Shown piece by piece: positions 9,458 to 18,059 of a DNA stretch of 64,000 nucleotides. The number at the start of each line of letters is the position of its first letter. Positions within the stretch are counted from its first letter, which is position 1. This stretch comes from Epilithonimonas hominis (GTDB lineage Bacteria > Bacteroidota > Bacteroidia > Flavobacteriales > Weeksellaceae): the NCBI RefSeq assembly GCF_003730015.1, contig NZ_RJTU01000034.1:1-64000 (forward strand), given 5' to 3'. Both the position numbers and the translations under genes were made by a program. The notes beneath the pieces are model-generated. The model worked only from the letters and a program-made list of their open reading frames with translations. It was not told the origin of the DNA and searched no databases.

Positions 9458-9880
9458 TTAGTCGTTGCTCACAGTCAGCTTAACTTCGATATTTCCTCTT
9501 GTTGCATTAGAATAAGGACAGACTTGATGTGCTTTCTCAATCAATTCCTGAGCTTGTTCCAAAGAAACTCCAGGGATATTAGCGTGCAATTCTGCTTCTA
9601 GACCAAATCCACCATTCTCGATTTGACCAATTCCGACTTTGGCAGTTACGGTTGTTTCGCCAGTTTCGATTTTGCTTTGTTTGATAACCAAGTTCAATGC
9701 GCTGTCAAAACAAGCTGCATATCCTGCAGCAAAAAGCATTTCAGGATTAGCAAAATCATCATTTGCTCCACCAAGACCTTTTGGCATTCTCACTTCCAAA
9801 TCCAAAATTCCGTTATCGCTTTTTACGTTTCCGTTTCTTCCTCCTTTGGCTGTAGCGCCAATGCTGTACAATGTTTTCAT
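9458..9880 (-). CDS. ohr: Organic hydroperoxide resistance protein Ohr
   Basis: A thiol peroxidase of the OsmC/Ohr family that reduces organic hydroperoxides in the cytoplasm. Length from the chosen Met is 140 residues, the family norm; it begins MKTLYSIGATAKGGRNG. Both redox cysteines are present, in GYAACFDSALN (about residue 60) and VCPYSNATRGN (about 124). The frame is open 32 codons further upstream, but that extension would run through the promoter and the operator, so the Met at 9880 is preferred. The gene is followed by ohrR and preceded by a perfect palindrome. Confidence 0.93.
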   Translation of the reverse strand: MKTLYSIGATAKGGRNGNVKSDNGILDLEVRMPKGLGGANDDFANPEMLFAAGYAACFDSALNLVIKQSKIETGETTVTAKVGIGQIENGGFGLEAELHANIPGVSLEQAQELIEKAHQVCPYSNATRGNIEVKLTVSND

Positions 9881-9911
9881 TTTGTTGATGTTTAAATATT
9901 TTTTGATGAGA

Positions 9912-9919
9912 CAAATGTA
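9912..9919 (-). promoter_or_regulatory. Promoter -7 box for ohr
   Basis: Minus-strand TACATTTG matches the TAnnTTTG consensus, 31 bp before the ohr start. A TTG 22 bp upstream lies inside the palindrome at 9930-9949. Confidence 0.6.
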
Positions 9920-9929
9920 TGGTGTAATA

Positions 9930-9949
9930 TTATATTGTTCACAATATAA
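9930..9949. promoter_or_regulatory. Probable OhrR operator
   Basis: Perfect palindrome TTATATTGT-TC-ACAATATAA (9-bp arms, 2-bp centre) about 50 bp upstream of ohr. It overlaps the -33 position of the ohr promoter. Its AT-rich, TTGT/ACAA-containing form is like known OhrR operators. Binding is inferred. Confidence 0.75.
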
Positions 9950-10252
9950 ATTGAAGTTTACATCAAAATCAATCATTGATGTAAGCTATAATGTGTTTTT
10001 TAAATTCAATTTTAGATAAAATCATAATAACTATAATCCTTTCCAAGGATTTTTGGCGATTACATTTATTTTGCAGGAAGTTATCTCTAAAATATATTTG
10101 TCTTTTGCAAAAATTTTGCCCATTGAATAAATCAAGATTGATAAAATGGCAGTTTTTAATCTTGACTTAAATATTTTTTTTAAAATTTTAAATAATTGAA
10201 AATTAGAATTTTAATGTTTCTTTTGTTAGAAGGATGAAACAAAATATTTTTT

Positions 10253-10267
10253 TGGCACGGAATTTAC
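10253..10267 (+). promoter_or_regulatory. Possible sigma-54-like promoter of the outer-membrane protein gene
   Basis: TGGCACG followed by GAATTTAC resembles the -24 element of RpoN promoters (TGGCAC-N5-TTGC). The -12 half deviates: AC stands where GC is expected. It lies about 28 bp before the start codon and no TAnnTTTG box competes. The rest of the gap between 9977 and 10294 shows nothing recognisable beyond AT-rich sequence. Confidence 0.35.
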
Positions 10268-10294
10268 AATGTCTCCTATGTAAAATTTAAAAAT

Positions 10295-10882
10295 ATGAAA
10301 ACTTTAAAGCAATTGGTATTAGGTCTAGGAATTTTGGCTGGTGGAGTAGTTTCAGCTCAAAGTGCTGATATGACCAATATGTTCAAAGTAGGACTTAATG
10401 GAGGTGTATCTACAGGTGGTAATACATCTGCAAATCTAGGAGTAGATCTTTCTTATCAGAATCTGATTACGCCAGGTTTTGGTCTTGGTATCGCAACGGG
10501 TTATAACCATTATTTCGGTAAAAACGCTACAATTAATAACGTAAAAGTAGATAATAATGACTTCGGAGTAATTCCTGTTGCAGCATTGTTTAGAGTTTAT
10601 CCTAAACAGACAGGAATTTATTTTGGTGCAGATCTAGGTTACGGTTTCATCGTAGGTGATGATAAGGTAGCAACAAGTTCTAATGCAGCTTATGCTAATG
10701 TAGATAGACCAGACGGTGGTTTCTATATCAGACCAGAAATTGGATACCATAATCGTGACTGGAACTTCTTTGTACAGTATAATAAAACTTTCACTGGAGA
10801 CAAAGGACAAATAGCAGATCAGGATTACAATGCTGGAGCAATTGGTGTTGGATTCAGCTACAACATTCCTTTAGGAAAATAA
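10295..10882 (+). CDS. Outer-membrane beta-barrel protein
   Basis: A 195-residue secreted protein with a clear signal peptide (MKTLKQLVLGLGILAGGVVSAQ, cut after about residue 22). Alternating hydrophobic/polar strands with aromatic ends follow: ANLGVDLSYQNL, FGLGIATGYNHYFG, IYFGADLGYGFIVG, GFYIRPEIGYH, NFFVQYNKTFTG. The C-terminal strand AIGVGFSYNIPLGK fits a small 8-stranded barrel. Function is unknown; such proteins are common in Flavobacteriia and are annotated as porin-like or adhesin-like. A hairpin terminator follows. Confidence 0.75.
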   Translation: MKTLKQLVLGLGILAGGVVSAQSADMTNMFKVGLNGGVSTGGNTSANLGVDLSYQNLITPGFGLGIATGYNHYFGKNATINNVKVDNNDFGVIPVAALFRVYPKQTGIYFGADLGYGFIVGDDKVATSSNAAYANVDRPDGGFYIRPEIGYHNRDWNFFVQYNKTFTGDKGQIADQDYNAGAIGVGFSYNIPLGK

Positions 10883-10938
10883 TCATTTATTTAGAAAAGC
10901 ATACTGCTTTTTATAATAGAGCAATTAAACTATGACTT

Positions 10939-10977
10939 AATTAACGCCTGCATTAACTTGTGGGCGTTAATTTTTTT
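10939..10977 (+). terminator. Intrinsic terminator of the outer-membrane protein gene
   Basis: TTAACGCC (10941-10948) pairs with GGCGTTAA (10963-10970) and is followed by seven T. The loop is 14 nt. Confidence 0.7.
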
Positions 10978-11020
10978 AAAAACTTATCATACATCAATAC
11001 CAATTGTAGATGATTCTATT

Positions 11021-11028
11021 TACATTTG
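11021..11028 (+). promoter_or_regulatory. Promoter -7 box for the YceI-like gene
   Basis: TACATTTG, an exact match to TAnnTTTG, 18 bp before the start at 11047. Confidence 0.5.
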
Positions 11029-11046
11029 CATTGTTAAATTTAAAAA

Positions 11047-11613
11047 ATGAAAAAAGCATTATTATTAGGCGTTTTGATCAGTGGATTAGCGTTTGGACAG
11101 ACCAAAAAATTGGCAAGTTCTGATGTACACTGGTGGGGTTATAAAATTGCAAAAACAGAAGCATCTTCACACGATGGAACTGTGAATGTAAAATCTGGAA
11201 ATCTTGTTCTTAAAAATGGTTCTGTTGTAGGAGGACAATTTGTCTTGGATATGACAACCATCAACGCAACAGATCTTTCTGGTGAATATCAAGGAAAACT
11301 GAATGGTCACTTAAAAAACGGTGATTTTTTCGAAGTTGAAAAATATCCTACAGCTACTTACAAAATCACTTCTGTTAAGAAAAACGCGAGCAAAGATTAC
11401 AATTTTGTTGTAAACGGGAATCTTACAGTAAAAGGAAAAACAAATCCTGTTTCTTTCCCTGCAAAAATTACTGCAAAGAATGGGGTGGTAACTTTGGAGT
11501 CTGATAAGTTTTCTTTTGACAGACAAAAATTCGATGTGGCTTACAAATCTACAATGCAAGACGTTTTGGTAAAAGACGATGTTGATTTGAAAGTGAAAAT
11601 CAGCGTAAAATAA
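11047..11613 (+). CDS. YceI family lipid-binding periplasmic protein
   Basis: A 188-residue protein with signal peptide MKKALLLGVLISGLAFGQ. The YceI lipocalin-like fold is visible: the opening WWGYKIAKTEASSHDGTV, GSVVGGQFVLDMTTI, then LKNGDFFEVEKYPTATYKITSV and the end strand FDVAYKSTM. The family binds isoprenoid or fatty-acid-like lipids in a barrel, probably in the periplasm; the precise role is not established. It is monocistronic: its own promoter box and a strong terminator flank it. Confidence 0.88.
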   Translation: MKKALLLGVLISGLAFGQTKKLASSDVHWWGYKIAKTEASSHDGTVNVKSGNLVLKNGSVVGGQFVLDMTTINATDLSGEYQGKLNGHLKNGDFFEVEKYPTATYKITSVKKNASKDYNFVVNGNLTVKGKTNPVSFPAKITAKNGVVTLESDKFSFDRQKFDVAYKSTMQDVLVKDDVDLKVKISVK

Positions 11614-11637
11614 TTACCACAGTAATACAGAAATACC

Positions 11638-11668
11638 AAGAGCAGAATTTTTTCTGCTCTTTTTTTTA
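11638..11668 (+). terminator. Intrinsic terminator of the YceI-like gene
   Basis: AAGAGCAGAA / TTCTGCTCTT stem with a run of T after it. Confidence 0.85.
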
Positions 11669-11785
11669 TTTTAAATTTGAATGTTATTTCAAGTCATGGC
11701 TAAGTTTTACGTCTTTGCGAACCTTAAAAATGTTTTCAATTAATTCGAAAAATCTTTGCTGACTTTGTGTTCAAAAATCAAGTTA

Positions 11786-12427
11786 ATGAAACTCTACACC
11801 ATAAGCGGGCTCGGGGCTGATGAGAAAGTGCTCGAAAAATTGACTTTCAATCCAGAAATAGAAGTCGTTCACATTCCCTGGCTCATTCCGGAAGAAAGTG
11901 AAGATTTTCATCATTATGTTAATAGAATGGCAAATACAATTGATCATTCTGAGCCATTTTACCTTTTGGGATATTCTTTCGGTGGAATCATCGTTCAAGA
12001 AATTCACAAATTAAAGCCAGCAAAAAGAATTGTCATTTTAGGAAGTATCCGTTGCGATGCTGAAAAATCAAAACTGATTCTCGCAGGACAAAAAACTAAT
12101 GCCGTAAAATATATCCCACTCAGAGTTTTCAATGGAAATACAACATTGTTTTATTCATTTTTTAGAAAATTATTTGACCCAAAAAATCCAAAACTTACCC
12201 AATATTTCCGAGTAAGAGACCCGTATTATCTCAAATGGTCTATGGATAAAATTACCAAGTGGAAATTCGATAAATTGCCGGATGTCATTCAGATTTTGGC
12301 AGACAAAGACATTGTTTTTCCCATCAAAAATTCCAAACCAGATTTCGTGATAGAAAATGCCACACATCTTTTTCCAGTTACCAAATCGAAAGAAGTTTCC
12401 GACATTTTAAAGACCATTTTTGTATAG
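11786..12427 (+). CDS. Alpha/beta hydrolase
   Basis: A 213-residue cytoplasmic alpha/beta-fold hydrolase. It starts MKLYTISGLGADEKVL, with the oxyanion-region GLGAD instead of HG. The nucleophile elbow is GYSFGG (Ser at about residue 71), an acidic residue lies in ILADKDIVFP (about 183-192), and the histidine is in ATHLFPV (about 199-205). The frame is open for ten codons upstream, but the Met at 11786 starts exactly at the first beta-strand. Substrate unknown. It is followed by a copy of the interspersed element instead of a terminator. Confidence 0.75.
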   Translation: MKLYTISGLGADEKVLEKLTFNPEIEVVHIPWLIPEESEDFHHYVNRMANTIDHSEPFYLLGYSFGGIIVQEIHKLKPAKRIVILGSIRCDAEKSKLILAGQKTNAVKYIPLRVFNGNTTLFYSFFRKLFDPKNPKLTQYFRVRDPYYLKWSMDKITKWKFDKLPDVIQILADKDIVFPIKNSKPDFVIENATHLFPVTKSKEVSDILKTIFV

Positions 12428-12438
12428 AATTTTTATTT

Positions 12439-12621
12439 GGGCAGCTTAATCCGCCAGTAGTTTATCCTGAGCTTGTCGAAGGGCTCTCGCTATTTTTTGC
12501 CAGAAGTTTACAATCCAAAAAGAAACGGAGTAATCCGCAAACAGTGAACTCCACTCAAATCGAGGAACGAGATTCATCGATTCAAAAAGGGAAATAAAGA
12601 AAATGAGATCAGTCGGGCTGC
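12439..12621. repeat. Interspersed intergenic element, copy C (longest copy)
   Basis: Begins GGGCAGCTTAATCCGCC and ends GTCGGGCTGC, with complementary ends. It contains the motif CCTGAGCTTGTCGAAGG near 12468-12484 and a CTCGCTATTTTTTGCC block shared with copy D. It fills most of the 308-bp gap between the hydrolase and sdaA; the remainder is AT-rich and has a TACTTTTA box near 12703 that could be the sdaA promoter. Confidence 0.7.
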
Positions 12622-12735
12622 GCTTCGCCAGAATCAACATTGGTCTCAATATCAGGATTTAACAAAATAATATTTCATATGTAGATAATTTGTAAAAATC
12701 AATTACTTTTACAACCGATAATTTTTTACAATTTA

Positions 12736-14154
12736 ATGGAATCTATCAGTGTTTTTGATATTATAAAAATCGGAATCGGACCTTCATCTTCCCACACAAT
12801 GGGACCTTGGAACGCCGCGAAAATGTTTTTGGATTTGGTACAGCGAAATCATTCTTTACAAGATGTGAAAGAAGTTTTTGTAGAATTCTTTGGCTCATTG
12901 GCAAAAACAGGAATCGGCCACGGAACCGACATCGCAGGAATGCTCGGTCTCAGCGGAGAAAATTTCCGAACCATTGATACCAATACGATTGACGCAAAGA
13001 TTGAAAAAATAAAATCAGAACAAAAAATCCATCTTGGAGGAGAAGTTTGGTTGCCGTTTATCTATGGGCATCATTTGATTCTTAACAAAGAAAAATCTCT
13101 AGATTTCCATCCAAACGGCATGATTTTCAAAGTTATTTTCCAAAATGGAGAAGAGTTTAGTCAAGATTATTATTCAGTTGGAGGTGGCTTTGTAGCAACC
13201 AGAGAAGATAATTCTATGGAGGACAGATGTGTGAGAACGCTGTATCCTTGTCATCACGGCAGCGATATTCTGAAATATTGTGAAAAACTAAATCTTGATA
13301 AAATTTCCGATTTAGTTTTCCTAAACGAAGAATCTTGGAGAACGCACGAAGAAACACGTCAGAAAGCACTTGAAATCTGGGATAATATAAAAGACTGCGT
13401 TTATAAAAGCATCAACAAAAAAGGAATTCTGCCAGGTGGACTGAACGTTACAAGACGGGCTTCTGAAATGAATGAAAAACTTCTAGGAACTCAGATTTAC
13501 AAAAATAAAAATGAATGGTTCGAAATGGTAAAGAATGAACAGAAAACTTTCAGTTCTGTTACCAAATGGGTTTCGTGTTTTGCTCTCGCTGTTAATGAAG
13601 AAAATGCTTCTTTCGGAAGAATTATTACTGCGCCAACTAACGGAGCAAGTGGTGTGATTCCTGCCGTTTTGATGTATGCACAAACTTTTACGGACTTTAA
13701 TTCAGAAGAAGATATTATCAGATTTCTTTTGGTTGCAGGTGAAATCGGAACTATTTTTAAAAAGAATGCAACGATTTCTGCAGCAATGGGCGGTTGTCAG
13801 GCAGAGGTTGGCGTTTCTTCAGCAATGGCAGCGGCAGGACTGACTGAGATTTCTGGAGGAACGCCTGGACAAGTCTTGATGGCGGCAGAAATAGCGATGG
13901 AACATCACCTTGGACTGACTTGTGATCCAATAGGCGGATTGGTTCAAATTCCTTGTATAGAACGAAATTCTATGGGCGCAATGAAAGCCATCACAGCAGC
14001 TTCTTTAGCTTTGGATGGCGATCCAACAAAAGCAAAAGTGTCTCTTGACAGTGTTATCAAATCGATGTGGGAAACTGCTTTGGATATGAATTCAAAATAT
14101 AAAGAAACTTCTGAAGGCGGACTGGCTGTCGCAGTGAATGTTGCCGAATGTTAA
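12736..14154 (+). CDS. sdaA: L-serine ammonia-lyase (iron-sulfur type, single chain)
   Basis: Converts L-serine to pyruvate and ammonia in the cytoplasm, using a 4Fe-4S cluster. The 472-residue protein joins the beta domain (SISVFDIIKIGIGPSSSHT, about 3-21) and the alpha domain (APTNGASGVIPAV, about 302-314) in one chain. Cluster cysteines are in MGGCQAEVGVSS (about 353) and in CDPIGGLVQIPC (about 395-406); the chain ends in a cysteine (NVAEC), as in bacterial enzymes where the C-terminal Cys reaches the cluster. It begins close after an interspersed element and stands alone. Confidence 0.95.
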   Translation: MESISVFDIIKIGIGPSSSHTMGPWNAAKMFLDLVQRNHSLQDVKEVFVEFFGSLAKTGIGHGTDIAGMLGLSGENFRTIDTNTIDAKIEKIKSEQKIHLGGEVWLPFIYGHHLILNKEKSLDFHPNGMIFKVIFQNGEEFSQDYYSVGGGFVATREDNSMEDRCVRTLYPCHHGSDILKYCEKLNLDKISDLVFLNEESWRTHEETRQKALEIWDNIKDCVYKSINKKGILPGGLNVTRRASEMNEKLLGTQIYKNKNEWFEMVKNEQKTFSSVTKWVSCFALAVNEENASFGRIITAPTNGASGVIPAVLMYAQTFTDFNSEEDIIRFLLVAGEIGTIFKKNATISAAMGGCQAEVGVSSAMAAAGLTEISGGTPGQVLMAAEIAMEHHLGLTCDPIGGLVQIPCIERNSMGAMKAITAASLALDGDPTKAKVSLDSVIKSMWETALDMNSKYKETSEGGLAVAVNVAEC

Positions 14155-14166
14155 CAGTAAACGAGT

Positions 14167-14250
14167 ATGAAGAATGGTCTGTCTATAAATTCCGAAGACC
14201 TACAAAAAATAATCGAAGCTTTTTCAAATAAGCCGATTCTTTTAATATGA
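14167..14250 (+). pseudogene. Possible remnant of a nucleotidyltransferase-domain (MNT-like) gene
   Basis: A 27-codon frame, MKNGLSINSEDLQKIIEAF then SNKPILLI and a stop. The start resembles the N-terminal helix of small antitoxin-type nucleotidyltransferases (xxGLxxxDLQxII), but the GSRAKG active-site motif is absent and the frame closes at once. It may also be chance. The remaining gap to 14398 is AT-rich and carries the helicase promoter. Confidence 0.25.
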
Positions 14251-14344
14251 TACTTCGATTCTAATTTTCTAATATCTAGCTTCTAATATTTATCTTTCCA
14301 ATATTAATTTTATGTAATAAAGAATCGTTAAAAAAGAAGTCATT

Positions 14345-14374
14345 TTGTTAGCAAAAATAAAATTCGTATCTTTG
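14345..14374 (+). promoter_or_regulatory. Consensus promoter of the DEAD-box helicase gene
   Basis: TTG at 14345-14347, 19-bp spacer, TATCTTTG at 14367-14374: an exact match to the Bacteroidota sigma-A consensus TTG-N19-TAnnTTTG. The start codon is 24 bp downstream. Confidence 0.85.
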
Positions 14375-14398
14375 CAGCAAATTAGACGATCTTTTTAA

Positions 14399-16093
14399 AT
14401 GAATTTATTTACGGAATCCAATCTTAGCGCTGAAGTTCTTCAGGCGATTGGCGACCTCGGCTTCGTAGAGCCGACAGAAATCCAAAAACAGACTATTCCT
14501 TTTATCTCTACAGATACTCGCGATCTTATCGCACTTGCGGCAACAGGAACAGGCAAAACAGCAGCATTTTCGCTTCCGATTTTGGATATGATAGACGACA
14601 ATAGTCGTAAAATCCAATTATTGGTGCTTTGCCCTACTCGTGAACTTTGCCTTCAGATTACCAAAGACATCAAAAATTATACAAAATACCTAAAAGACAT
14701 CAAAACTACAGCAGTTTATGGTGGTAGTAGCATTATGGATCAAATCCGATCTTTGAGAGACAAACCGCAAATTATTGTGGGAACTCCGGGTCGTGTGATC
14801 GATATGATCGGAAGAAAAGCACTTGACTTTTCTGAAGTGCAGTGGGTGGTTTTGGATGAGGCAGACGAAATGTTATCAATGGGTTTCAAAGATGATTTGG
14901 AAACTATTCTTAGCGAAACACCGGAAACTAAGCAAACTTTCTTGTTCTCTGCAACGATGAACAAAGAAGTAGAGCGTATTTCTAAAAACTATTTGACCAA
15001 TCCTCACAGAATTTCTGTTGGATCTATCAATGCAGTTAAGAAAAACATCAAGCACGAATATTATGTGGTTGGTTACAGACAGAAAAAAGAAGCTTTGAAG
15101 AGATTGATAGATGCAAATCCGAATCAATATTCAATCATTTTCTGTAGAACAAGAATGGAAACTCAGGAAATTGCAGATTTCTTGATGCAAAATGGTTACG
15201 CAGCAGATGCACTTCATGGTGATCTTTCTCAAGCACAGAGAGATACAGTAATGAAAAAATTCAGACTGAAAAACATCGATATTTTGGTGGCAACAGATGT
15301 TGCAGCGAGAGGTTTGGATGTGGATTCTTTGACGCACGTTATCCATTTCTCTTTACCAGATGATCCAGAAGTTTTTGTTCACAGAAGCGGAAGAACAGGA
15401 CGTGCAGGTAAAGACGGAATTTCTATGGCTTTGATTAAACCAGAAGAGTCTAGAAAATTGAAGCAAATCAAATCTGAAACTAAAATCGATATCGAGGAGA
15501 AAAAAATTCCAACTGGAAAAGATATTATCAAAGCTCAGGTGGGTGGTGTTTTCGAAAAATTATTGACAGAGCACGAAGATTTCTTCCAATTTGATAATAG
15601 TTTGATTCCAGACCTTTCTAACTTTACCAAAGAAGAATTGGTTCATCAATTATTGCAATTCCAATTGAAAGATCTTGCAACTTATTATAAGGATAGAAAC
15701 GATATCCAACAGCAAGAGCTTAGTAGTAGAGGAGATGACAGAGGAAGCAGAAGGGAGAGAGGAAGAGAGCGTGAAAGAAACGGAGAGCCAAGAGAAAGAA
15801 GAGAACGTAACGATAGAAATGACAGAGGTGGAAAACCAAGAAGAAAAAATGAAGATATGGTAAGATTCTTCTTCAATCTTGGGAAAAGAGACCAACTGAA
15901 AAAAGTGGATATGTTGGACATCATCAATAAAGCGACTTCTAAGTCCAAAAAAAGAGCTGATATCGGTAACATCGAAATTTTAGATAAATTCAGTTTCTTC
16001 GAAATAGAGAAGTCATACAAGAATGAAGTTTTAGATGGATTGACTACTATGAAATTTCGGGGAAAAGAAATGCGCGCTGAAGTTGCAAATTAA
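14399..16093 (+). CDS. DEAD-box RNA helicase, DeaD/DbpA-like
   Basis: A 564-residue ATP-dependent RNA helicase. The Q motif is in VEPTEIQKQTIPF, motif I is AATGTGKTAAF, motif II VLDEADEMLSMGF, motif III SATMNK, and motif VI HRSGRTGRAGK. After the two RecA domains (to about residue 370) comes a charged, Arg/Asp/Glu-rich low-complexity linker (about 440-490) and then an RRM-like DbpA RNA-binding domain (from VRFFFNLGKRDQLKKVDM to the end). This layout is that of DeaD/CsdA-type helicases acting in ribosome assembly and RNA decay, often cold-induced. The low-complexity linker is encoded by a purine-rich stretch (15720-15850). Confidence 0.9.
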   Translation: MNLFTESNLSAEVLQAIGDLGFVEPTEIQKQTIPFISTDTRDLIALAATGTGKTAAFSLPILDMIDDNSRKIQLLVLCPTRELCLQITKDIKNYTKYLKDIKTTAVYGGSSIMDQIRSLRDKPQIIVGTPGRVIDMIGRKALDFSEVQWVVLDEADEMLSMGFKDDLETILSETPETKQTFLFSATMNKEVERISKNYLTNPHRISVGSINAVKKNIKHEYYVVGYRQKKEALKRLIDANPNQYSIIFCRTRMETQEIADFLMQNGYAADALHGDLSQAQRDTVMKKFRLKNIDILVATDVAARGLDVDSLTHVIHFSLPDDPEVFVHRSGRTGRAGKDGISMALIKPEESRKLKQIKSETKIDIEEKKIPTGKDIIKAQVGGVFEKLLTEHEDFFQFDNSLIPDLSNFTKEELVHQLLQFQLKDLATYYKDRNDIQQQELSSRGDDRGSRRERGRERERNGEPRERRERNDRNDRGGKPRRKNEDMVRFFFNLGKRDQLKKVDMLDIINKATSKSKKRADIGNIEILDKFSFFEIEKSYKNEVLDGLTTMKFRGKEMRAEVAN

Positions 16094-16133
16094 TGCTTAA
16101 ATATTAATTTTAACGCTTAAGATAAATTATAAC

Positions 16134-16158
16134 AACCTGCTAATCAGCAGGTTTTTCT
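16134..16158 (+). terminator. Intrinsic terminator of the helicase gene
   Basis: AACCTGCT / AGCAGGTT stem with a 4-nt loop and a T-run. Confidence 0.85.
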
Positions 16159-16242
16159 TGTTTCGAATCTTAATAATTATTTAATATAAAAATTTCCGTG
16201 ACCTTTTCTTTTTTATCATATTTGCACAAATTAACAATAAAA

Positions 16243-16881
16243 ATGGGAATAGGTAATATTTTCAGGGCATTCCAGCCAAAAGACAAAATTTTCTTTGATT
16301 TGTTCCTTCGCGTTGCGGAAACATTAGTAGAAATGTCCAAAACTTTTCACGATGGATTATTAGAATTCGACATCAATGACGAAGCACTTCTAAACCAGAT
16401 GAGTGATTATGAACACAAGATGGATGACATCACCCACGAGATCTTTGTACAGTTAGGAGAGAATTTCATCACACCGTTTGACAGAGAAGATATTAATTAT
16501 CTGGCAACAGGTTTAGATGATATTGCGGACTATATCTATGCATCTGCAAAATACATCTACCTTTACAAAGCTGGTGAAAATAAAGCCTACACGGAGTTTT
16601 CACTTTTGATTTACAAGTCTTGTCTTGAAATTAAAAAAGCTTTGGAAAACCTGAAAGATTTTAAGAATCCTGATGAAGTAAGAGAATCTTGTATCAAGAT
16701 CAATTCTTACGAAAATATTGCGGACGATGTTCTTAGCCAGGCCATTGTAAAATTATTTGAAACCAACGATGCTATCCTTATCATTAAACAAAAATCCATC
16801 TTGGATTATCTGGAAGTGGTAACAGACAAAGCAGAAGATGTTGCTAATACGATGGAAAGCATCGTTATTAAATACGCATAA
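16243..16881 (+). CDS. DUF47 (PhoU-like) phosphate transport regulator
   Basis: A 212-residue all-helical protein of the DUF47/PhoU-like family, cytoplasmic. It begins MGIGNIFRAFQPKDKIFFDLF. It is rich in paired acidic residues on helices (HKMDDITHEIF, REDINYLATGLDDIADYIY), the usual metal-binding pattern of PhoU folds. In bacteria this family is encoded beside PiT transporters and is thought to modulate them; the next gene here is PiT. The frame is open 15 codons upstream, but CATATTTG (one mismatch from the -7 box) lies inside that extension, so the Met at 16243 is used. Confidence 0.88.
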   Translation: MGIGNIFRAFQPKDKIFFDLFLRVAETLVEMSKTFHDGLLEFDINDEALLNQMSDYEHKMDDITHEIFVQLGENFITPFDREDINYLATGLDDIADYIYASAKYIYLYKAGENKAYTEFSLLIYKSCLEIKKALENLKDFKNPDEVRESCIKINSYENIADDVLSQAIVKLFETNDAILIIKQKSILDYLEVVTDKAEDVANTMESIVIKYA

Positions 16882-16909
16882 ACGGGTTTTTACAAAACAA
16901 AAAAAACGA

Positions 16910-18052
16910 ATGGATTTTCCAATTCTACTTATCATCATCATCGCATTGGCGCTGATTTTCGATTATATCAATGGTTTTCACGATGCAGCCAACTCCATTG
17001 CAACCATTGTTTCTACAAAGGTGCTTACACCTTTTCAGGCTGTACTTTGGGCAGCACTCTGGAACTTTGCAGCATTTTTTCTGGCAGCTTATGTTATCGG
17101 CGAATTTAAAATTGGTAATACGATTGCCAAAACTGTAGACGAAAACTTTATTAATCTGGAGGTTATCTTTGCGGGACTAATTGCTGCAATTACCTGGAAT
17201 CTTTTCACTTGGTGGTTTGGTATTCCGTCTTCTTCCTCTCATACTCTGATTGGTGGTTTCATAGGTGCAGCACTGATGTATGCTTTTACCTCAGATTACC
17301 ATAATGTGGTTATCAGTAATCCAGACAAGTCTTTCTTTGAGAATGTTTATCAGGCATTTAAACAACTTTTTTCACAGAGTGTTGTGAAGTATAAGGTAGT
17401 CATCCCAATTTTTCTGTTCATATTTTTGGCACCTTTTATCGGGATGTTTGTCTCTATTATCATAACATTGATTATCGTAAATATTTGCAAAAGAACCAAT
17501 CCGCACAAAGCAGAACGCGCTTTCAAAAAGCTTCAGTTGGTATCATCCGCCTTGTTTAGTCTTGGTCACGGAACCAATGATGCTCAGAAGGTTATGGGAA
17601 TTATCGGTGCAGCTATGATTTATTATCATGTTAATGTACTTCAGGATCCTCAATATCTAAACATTCCGGAAGCGGGAAGATTTACATATTTTGCTCAACA
17701 TTACCTTTGGGTGCCATTTGTTTCATTCCTGGCTATTGGTTTGGGAACAATGAGTGGTGGCTGGAAAATTATCAAAACAATGGGAACCAGAATTACCAAA
17801 GTGACCCCTCTGGAAGGTGTGAGTGCAGAAACAGCCGGAGCTGTGACACTTTTTATAACAGATCACTTAGGAATTCCTGTTTCTACTACGCATACCATTA
17901 CAGGTTCAATTATAGGAGTAGGTCTTACAAAAAGAGTATCAGCTGTGAGATGGGGCGTTACCGTAAGTTTATTGTGGGCTTGGGTGCTTACAATTCCTAT
18001 CAGCGCAATTATTGCAGGTGTCACCTATCTTTTGGTAATTCTTATAAAATAA
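16910..18052 (+). CDS. pit: Inorganic phosphate transporter, PiT family
   Basis: A 380-residue inner-membrane phosphate/cation symporter with about ten hydrophobic helices. The duplicated PiT signature is present: DYINGFHDAANSIATIV near the N-terminus (about residues 16-32) and LGHGTNDAQKVMGII in the second half (about 218-232). SSSSHTLIGG and PVSTTHTITGSIIG are the paired family motifs. A cytoplasmic loop follows the first half. It lies 28 bp after the DUF47 gene and should be co-transcribed. The frame is open 24 codons upstream inside the DUF47 gene, but the first helix starts right at the chosen Met. Confidence 0.93.
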   Translation: MDFPILLIIIIALALIFDYINGFHDAANSIATIVSTKVLTPFQAVLWAALWNFAAFFLAAYVIGEFKIGNTIAKTVDENFINLEVIFAGLIAAITWNLFTWWFGIPSSSSHTLIGGFIGAALMYAFTSDYHNVVISNPDKSFFENVYQAFKQLFSQSVVKYKVVIPIFLFIFLAPFIGMFVSIIITLIIVNICKRTNPHKAERAFKKLQLVSSALFSLGHGTNDAQKVMGIIGAAMIYYHVNVLQDPQYLNIPEAGRFTYFAQHYLWVPFVSFLAIGLGTMSGGWKIIKTMGTRITKVTPLEGVSAETAGAVTLFITDHLGIPVSTTHTITGSIIGVGLTKRVSAVRWGVTVSLLWAWVLTIPISAIIAGVTYLLVILIK

Positions 18053-18059
18053 AATATTA

